Below are positions 59,687 to 64,000 of a DNA stretch of 64,000 nt, piece after piece (position 1 is the stretch's first letter; each line of letters begins with the position of its first letter). This DNA comes from an uncultured Reyranella sp. (GTDB lineage: Bacteria; Pseudomonadota; Alphaproteobacteria; Reyranellales; Reyranellaceae). The stretch is taken from the NCBI RefSeq assembly GCF_945957355.1, contig NZ_CAMFKM010000008.1, forward strand, positions 1-64,000, given 5' to 3'. The notes under the pieces were generated by a model that was not told the origin of the DNA, did no database searches, and worked only from the letters and a program-made list of their open reading frames with translations. Both the position numbers and the translations under genes were made by a program.

Positions 59687-60901
59687 TCAGTTCTTCTTGA
59701 CCAGCGGGCACTCGCTGTCGGCCAGCGGCCGGAATGCTTCTTCGCCGGAGATGGTCGCCAGCAGCTTGTAATAGTCCCATGGACCTTTCGACTCGGACGG
59801 CTTTTTCACTTCGAAGAGGTACATGTTGTGCATCTTGCGGCCGTCCTGGCGGACATAGCTCGCGCCGAATAGCGGGTCATCCCACTTGGCGGCCTTCATT
59901 GCAGCCATCACCTTGTCGGCATCGTCGGTGCCGGTCGACTTGACCGCGTTCAGGTAGGCGAGCGTCGCCGAATAGAAGCCCGCCTGTGCGGACGTCGGCA
60001 TCTTGCCGTTGAAGCGGGCGGCGAAGCGCTTGGAGAAGGCACGGGTCCGGTCGTTCAGATCCCAGTAGAAGGCCTCGGTCAGGTTGAGACCCTGGGCGCG
60101 TTCGAGCCCCAGCGAATGGACGTCCGAGATAAAGACCAGAAGGCCGGCGAGCTTCTGGCCACCCTTGACGATGCCGAACTCCGCCGCCTGCTTGATCGAG
60201 TTGATGGTGTCGCCGCCCGCATTGGCGAGCCCGATGATCTGCGCCTTGGAGCCCTGCGCCTGCAGCAGGAAGGAAGAGAAGTCGTTGGTGTTGATCGGGT
60301 GCTTGACCCCACCGAGCACGGTGCCGCCGGCTTTCTTGACGACGGCGGAGACGTCCCGCTCCAGAGCGTAGCCGAAGGCGTAGTCGGCGGTGAGAAAGAA
60401 CCAAGTCTTGCCGCCGGCTTTGACGACCGCCGAGCCGGTGCCGTTCGCGAGTGCCGTCGTGTCGTAGACCCAATGGATCATGTAGGGATTGCACAGTTTT
60501 CCGGTGAGGTCCGACGAGGCGGGGTCGGGGGCGATAAAGATCCTTTTCTTATCGCCGGCGACGCGGCCGGCCGCGATCGACGAGGAAGAGGCGCCGGCGC
60601 CCATGACCATGTCGACCTTCTCGTTGTCGAACCAGCGGCCGACCGTGGTGGCCGCGACATCCGCCTTGTTCTGGATGTCGCTGGAAACGAACTCGATCTT
60701 CTGGCCAAGCACGGTGCCGCCGAAATCCTCGATCGCCATCTGGGTGGCGAGCACCGCGCCTGGACCGTTGATGTCGGCATAGAGGCTCGACAGGTCCGTC
60801 GCGACGCCGATCTTCAGGGTGTTGTCGGAAAGCTGGGCGGTCGCGGGCAGAGCCCAGGCCGCAAGGCAGAATGCGGCCGTGCTGAACAGGTTACGTCTCA
60901 T
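59687..60901 (-). CDS. ABC transporter substrate-binding protein, Liv/amide type
   Basis: This is a 404-residue periplasmic protein. It has a signal peptide (cleavage after ATAQ) and the Peripla_BP_6 pattern: LKIGVATDLSSLYADINGPG, AADYAFGYALERDV-like text (TWFFLTADYAFGYALERDVS) and GGVKHPINTNDFSSFLLQAQ. It is an orphan with respect to permeases. It lies 15 bp upstream of the BtuF-like gene on the same strand. Confidence 0.9.
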   Translation of the reverse strand: MRRNLFSTAAFCLAAWALPATAQLSDNTLKIGVATDLSSLYADINGPGAVLATQMAIEDFGGTVLGQKIEFVSSDIQNKADVAATTVGRWFDNEKVDMVMGAGASSSSIAAGRVAGDKKRIFIAPDPASSDLTGKLCNPYMIHWVYDTTALANGTGSAVVKAGGKTWFFLTADYAFGYALERDVSAVVKKAGGTVLGGVKHPINTNDFSSFLLQAQGSKAQIIGLANAGGDTINSIKQAAEFGIVKGGQKLAGLLVFISDVHSLGLERAQGLNLTEAFYWDLNDRTRAFSKRFAARFNGKMPTSAQAGFYSATLAYLNAVKSTGTDDADKVMAAMKAAKWDDPLFGASYVRQDGRKMHNMYLFEVKKPSESKGPWDYYKLLATISGEEAFRPLADSECPLVKKN

Positions 60902-60978
60902 CGTTTCTCTCCCTAGGCTTTGTTATTGAGCGAAGCCTATCAAGGTGCCGGCATTCTGCAAGGCGGAGGAAACACCCG

Positions 60979-61719
60979 ATGATCGAGAAAATTCTGGACA
61001 TCCCGACCAAGGATGGGGGCATGGAGACCTTCATCTGCCATCCGGAGCGGGGAGGCCCGTACCCCCCGATCCTGTTCCTGATGGATGCGCCCGGCATCCG
61101 CGAGGAGCTCTACGACATGGCGCGGCGGCTCGCGACGGTCGGCTATTACGTGATGCTGCCCAACCTCTATTACCGGGCCGGCACGGACACGAAGTACGGG
61201 CCGGACGTGCTGAAGCATGGCAGCGACGAGCACACGCGTATGCGGTCGGTTCGAACCAAGATGACGATCCCGCCCGTCATGGAAGACGTGGCGGCGATGA
61301 TCGCGTTCGCCGATGCCCAGAAGGAATCGAAGAAGGGGCCGGTCGGGACCCACGGCTATTGCATGAGTGGTCCCTATTCGCTGGCTGCGGCGGCGCGTTA
61401 CCCGGATCGCATCGCGGCGGCGGCCTCGTTCTACGGGACGTGGCTGGTGAGCGACGCCGTCGAGAGCCCGCACCTCACACTCGGCAAGGCGAAGGGCGAA
61501 CTCTACATTTCCTGCGCCGAGCACGACGAGCTGGCGCCGCCCGAGATGGTTAAGGAGCTGAAGACGCTGTTCGACAAGTCCGGCGCGAAGGGTGAACTGG
61601 AGGTCCAGCCGACCGTGCACCACGGCTTCGCCTTCCCGCAGCGCTGGTGCTACGACAAGCTGGCCGCCGAGCGTCACTGGGAGCGCCTGATCGCCCTCTA
61701 CCGCCGGAACCTGGGCTGA
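60979..61719 (+). CDS. Dienelactone hydrolase family protein
   Basis: The 246-residue alpha/beta hydrolase has nucleophile Cys128 in GTHGYCMSGPYSLAA, a candidate aspartate in SCAEHDELAPP and histidine in VHHGFAFP, the Cys-Asp-His triad of dienelactone hydrolases. These open lactone rings from aromatic degradation, though many relatives have other substrates. It is divergent from the Liv-type binding-protein gene (77 bp). Confidence 0.9.
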   Translation: MIEKILDIPTKDGGMETFICHPERGGPYPPILFLMDAPGIREELYDMARRLATVGYYVMLPNLYYRAGTDTKYGPDVLKHGSDEHTRMRSVRTKMTIPPVMEDVAAMIAFADAQKESKKGPVGTHGYCMSGPYSLAAAARYPDRIAAAASFYGTWLVSDAVESPHLTLGKAKGELYISCAEHDELAPPEMVKELKTLFDKSGAKGELEVQPTVHHGFAFPQRWCYDKLAAERHWERLIALYRRNLG

Positions 61720-61727
61720 GGAGAGTC

Positions 61728-61756
61728 GTACTCCTCCTCACTCAAGGGAGGAGTAC
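61728..61756. terminator. Hairpin downstream of the dienelactone hydrolase gene
   Basis: The perfect 10-bp stem GTACTCCTCC / GGAGGAGTAC has a nine-base loop. No T run follows on the plus strand, so termination is only likely, not certain. Confidence 0.5.
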
Positions 61757-61765
61757 CACCTGTTG

Positions 61766-61880
61766 GTTGAGGTCGCTCACTTCGTTCGAGATGACAAACA
61801 GCGTCGCACTTGCGCAGTGCACCGATCCAGAAAGCACTGTCATCCCGAGCGCGGCGAGGGACCTTTCGTCTTCTCCCTCG
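61766..61880. repeat. REP-like non-coding segment
   Basis: It contains TTCGTTCGAGATGACAAAC and, inverted, CTGTCATCCCGAGCGCGGCG around a central GCACTTGCGCAGTGC palindrome. This is the style of dispersed palindromic elements between convergent genes in alphaproteobacteria. Only one copy lies in the window, so dispersal is inferred. Confidence 0.45.
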
Positions 61881-61902
61881 GAGCTTGGTGAGGAGCCAGT
61901 GT

Positions 61903-63486
61903 CTACCGGTCGAGCCAGACGTCCTCGAAACGCCAGTGGTTGTAGATGGTGTTGACCGCGAGGTTCACCGCCTTGACCTCGGGACGCCAGCAGGTGCCGC
62001 CCCAACCGTGCTGGATGACGGGGCGCGCGCCGTCTTCCTGCAGCTTCTTGTCGATTTCCCACACGAGCTTCCGGCGGGCTGCGATGTCGGTCGTCATCGA
62101 CTGCTGGTCGAACAGCTTTTCGACCTCCGGATTGCAGTAGTTGGTGTAGTTGCGCTCCGAGCCGCAGCGGAAGGTCTCGTAGAAGACGACGTCGGGATCG
62201 TCGACGCCGACACCCTGGATGTTCATGCCGATGGAGAAGTCCCGGCGCATCATGCGATTGTACCAGACGGCGGTCTCGAGTGGTTCCAGTTCGGCCTGGA
62301 TGTTAACCTGCTTCAGGTGGTCGATCAGGATGACCGCGGGGTCGCGATAGCTCGGGATGTTACGGGTCGAGACCTTGATCTTCAGCGGCTTCTCGGCGGT
62401 GTAGCCGAGCTCGGCCATGATCTTGCGGCCTTCCTCGCGCGACTTGGCGACGTCCGGGCCGTAGCCTGCCACGGTCGAGAGGAATTCAGTCGGCATGCCC
62501 CAGAGACCTTCCGGCGGCGGCAGCATGGCGCCGCCGATCCGGTAGTTGCCCTGGCCCAGGATCTCGTTGAAGGCACTGCGGTCGATCGACAGGGCCATGG
62601 CGCGGCGGATCTTCGCGTCGTCAAAGGGCGGCTTCTCGCGATTGACCAGCAGGTTGGCCTGAGTGTTGGTCGGCTGCGCCTCGCAGATCGCCGTCGGCGC
62701 CTGGACTTTGAGATCGTTGACCATGGCCGGCGTGACGACCGACGTGAAGGTCATGTCGAGCTTGCTGGCAACGAAGGTCAGGAGCGAGGTCGCGCGGTTG
62801 GGGATGATCGAGAATTCGATCGCATCCAGGTAGGGGCGGCCGGACTTCCAGTAATCCGGGTTCCGCGCGAGCTTGATCGACTCATTCTGCTTCATCTCGA
62901 CGAACTTGAACGGGCCGGTGCCGACCGGCTTGGTCCGCATCTGCTGCGTCGGCACATGGCAGGGATAGACCGGCGAGAAGGCGGCGGCGAGCATGGTGAG
63001 CAGGGAGGGCTGCGGCCGCTTGAGATGGAAGGTCGCTTCGCGGTCGCCGTTCACCGTGACCTTTTCGAGATTGAAGTACCAGGTCTTGCGCGGATTCTTG
63101 CGCAGCTTCGATTCGTCTGAGATCACCATGTCCCAGGTGCACTTCACGTCGGCGCTGCTGAACGGCTTGCCGTCGTGCCACTTCACACCGTCGCGCAGCT
63201 TGAAGGTAAGCTGCTTGCCGTCGTCGCTCCATTTCCACTCGGTGGCGAGCTCGGGAATGATGTTGTCGGGCGTGTTCTGCTTCGTCTTCGGATCGAACAT
63301 CACCAGGTTGTTGTAGACTGACATGAAGGGCATGACGGTCGAGATGGTCGCCTCCTCATGGATCGAGGCGCTGGGCGGATTGTCCATGTGGGCGATCTTG
63401 AGCGTGCCGCCGGCCTTCTGTGCCCAGGCGGGTGCGGCGGCGAAGGCGGCGACGGTCGCGGCGAGTGCCATGACGGGAAGCTTCAT
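61903..63486 (-). CDS. Peptide/nickel-type (DppA) ABC transporter substrate-binding protein
   Basis: The 527-residue periplasmic protein has a signal peptide (cleavage after AWAQ) and the SBP_bac_5 pattern: TLKIAHMDNPPSASIHEEAT, KLRDGVKWHDGKPFSSADVK, RPQPSLLTMLAAAF and the ARNPDYWKSGRPYLDAIEF loop. It binds oligopeptides or other bulky solutes. No permease or ATPase gene lies next to it in the window. Confidence 0.92.
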   Translation of the reverse strand: MKLPVMALAATVAAFAAAPAWAQKAGGTLKIAHMDNPPSASIHEEATISTVMPFMSVYNNLVMFDPKTKQNTPDNIIPELATEWKWSDDGKQLTFKLRDGVKWHDGKPFSSADVKCTWDMVISDESKLRKNPRKTWYFNLEKVTVNGDREATFHLKRPQPSLLTMLAAAFSPVYPCHVPTQQMRTKPVGTGPFKFVEMKQNESIKLARNPDYWKSGRPYLDAIEFSIIPNRATSLLTFVASKLDMTFTSVVTPAMVNDLKVQAPTAICEAQPTNTQANLLVNREKPPFDDAKIRRAMALSIDRSAFNEILGQGNYRIGGAMLPPPEGLWGMPTEFLSTVAGYGPDVAKSREEGRKIMAELGYTAEKPLKIKVSTRNIPSYRDPAVILIDHLKQVNIQAELEPLETAVWYNRMMRRDFSIGMNIQGVGVDDPDVVFYETFRCGSERNYTNYCNPEVEKLFDQQSMTTDIAARRKLVWEIDKKLQEDGARPVIQHGWGGTCWRPEVKAVNLAVNTIYNHWRFEDVWLDR

Positions 63487-63546
63487 CTTCGTTTCCTCCT
63501 TTTCTTTGTGATGACGCTAGCACTTCCCTGTGCCTAGAGTCGGTCC

Positions 63547-64000
63547 ATGAAGCTCATCAGTTTGCTGGTCGGAATGCTTCTCGCAGTGCCGGCCGTCGCC
63601 CAGAACTATCCTTCGAAGCCGATCAAGATCATCACCGCCTTCGGCCCCGGTACCGCGACCGACATCGCCGCGCGGGCGATCGGGCAGGACATTGCGGCGC
63701 AGACCGGCCAGACCGTCGTCATCGACAACAAGCCCGGCGCGGAAGGCCAGATCGCGGCGCAGTCGGCAGCGGCCGCGGCGCCCGACGGCTACACGCTTTT
63801 CTTCACCACCCAGACAACGCAGGCGATCAATCCGCACGTCTACAAGTCGCTGGCCTACGATCCGGTGAAGAGCTTCGCGCCGGTCGCGGGCATCACGCTC
63901 GGCGCTCAGATCGTCATGGTGCGCAACGATTTGCCGGCCAGGACCATCCAGGAGTTCATTGCGCTCGCGAAGGCGAAGCCGGGCAAGCTGAGCTTCGGCA
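63547..64000 (+). CDS. Bug/TctC-family solute-binding protein, 3'-truncated
   Basis: The first 151 residues are present and the frame runs off the window end. A signal peptide (cleavage after AVAQ) is followed by PIKIITAFGPGTATDIAARA, VVIDNKPGAEGQIAAQSAAA and NPHVYKSLAYDPVKSFAPVA, the Bug pattern. It is divergent from the DppA-type gene with 60 bp between the starts. Confidence 0.9.
   Translation, partial: MKLISLLVGMLLAVPAVAQNYPSKPIKIITAFGPGTATDIAARAIGQDIAAQTGQTVVIDNKPGAEGQIAAQSAAAAAPDGYTLFFTTQTTQAINPHVYKSLAYDPVKSFAPVAGITLGAQIVMVRNDLPARTIQEFIALAKAKPGKLSFG

Noticed and set aside
1..64000. CRISPR array, rRNA genes or insertion sequences
   Set aside because: No regularly spaced repeats, no rRNA signature and no transposase-like protein were seen anywhere in the window.

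Overview
The window reads as chromosomal DNA of a high-G+C alphaproteobacterium. The support is the gene order aminotransferase - hom - glpX - recJ, the rplM-rpsI pair, a class I phaC, an FNR-type regulator with TTGAT-N4-ATCAA boxes, and several Bug/TctC-type orphan solute-binding proteins. A soil or freshwater organism of the Reyranella/Rhodospirillales/Hyphomicrobiales kind fits, but no marker here fixes the genus. There is one tRNA gene and no rRNA, insertion sequence or CRISPR array.

Layout. 1-7.5 kb: the 3' half of a TctA permease gene, a sugar-lactonase-like propeller protein, an EamA exporter and a complete five-gene Liv-type ABC importer. 7.5-11.4 kb: an OmpR/EnvZ-type two-component pair divergent from a DegP-type periplasmic protease, followed by a hairpin-rich spacer. 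11.5-14.1 kb: a YunG-like protein, a CoA-binding protein, an Old Yellow Enzyme-type oxidoreductase and an exported peroxiredoxin. 14.1-20.3 kb: a PotABCD-type ABC importer in one operon with an NtaA/SnaA-type flavin monooxygenase, divergent from a class II aldolase. 20.4-33.5 kb: a Bug protein, an enoyl-CoA hydratase, a thioesterase, rplM-rpsI, a gamma carbonic anhydrase, phaC, an OmpA-like lipoprotein, and the aminotransferase-hom-glpX-recJ run.

33.5-35.9 kb: a tRNA-Glu(UUC) gene whose last 17 bases are repeated at 35885-35901. Between the copies lies a small decayed element of visibly different base composition. It carries a stand-alone FtsH-peptidase-like (M41) protein with a GTGA-coupled small partner, an opposing block of small phage-type genes, and an apparent integrase N-terminal fragment.

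35.9-46.8 kb: a low-oxygen block. A four-cysteine FNR-type regulator gene sits among four FNR boxes. These flank a DUF3141-pta-fabI-ackA operon, a cell-envelope/ion operon (glycine-zipper lipoprotein, HdeA-like protein, Ca2+/H+ antiporter, K+ channel), a Tat-exported protein of unknown function and a PPK2 polyphosphate kinase. The picture is acetyl-phosphate/ATP and polyphosphate metabolism plus envelope protection when oxygen runs out.

46.8-64 kb: a 1145-residue autotransporter whose exported N-terminal part carries both DTG motifs of a pepsin-like aspartic peptidase (the most unusual protein in the window). It is followed by an OxlT-type MFS carrier, a Bug protein, an FAD monooxygenase, a MarR-controlled EmrA/EmrB efflux system with a visible operator palindrome, a BNR-repeat propeller protein, a BtuF-like binding protein, a Liv-type and a Dpp-type solute-binding protein, a dienelactone hydrolase, and the start of another Bug protein gene running off the end.
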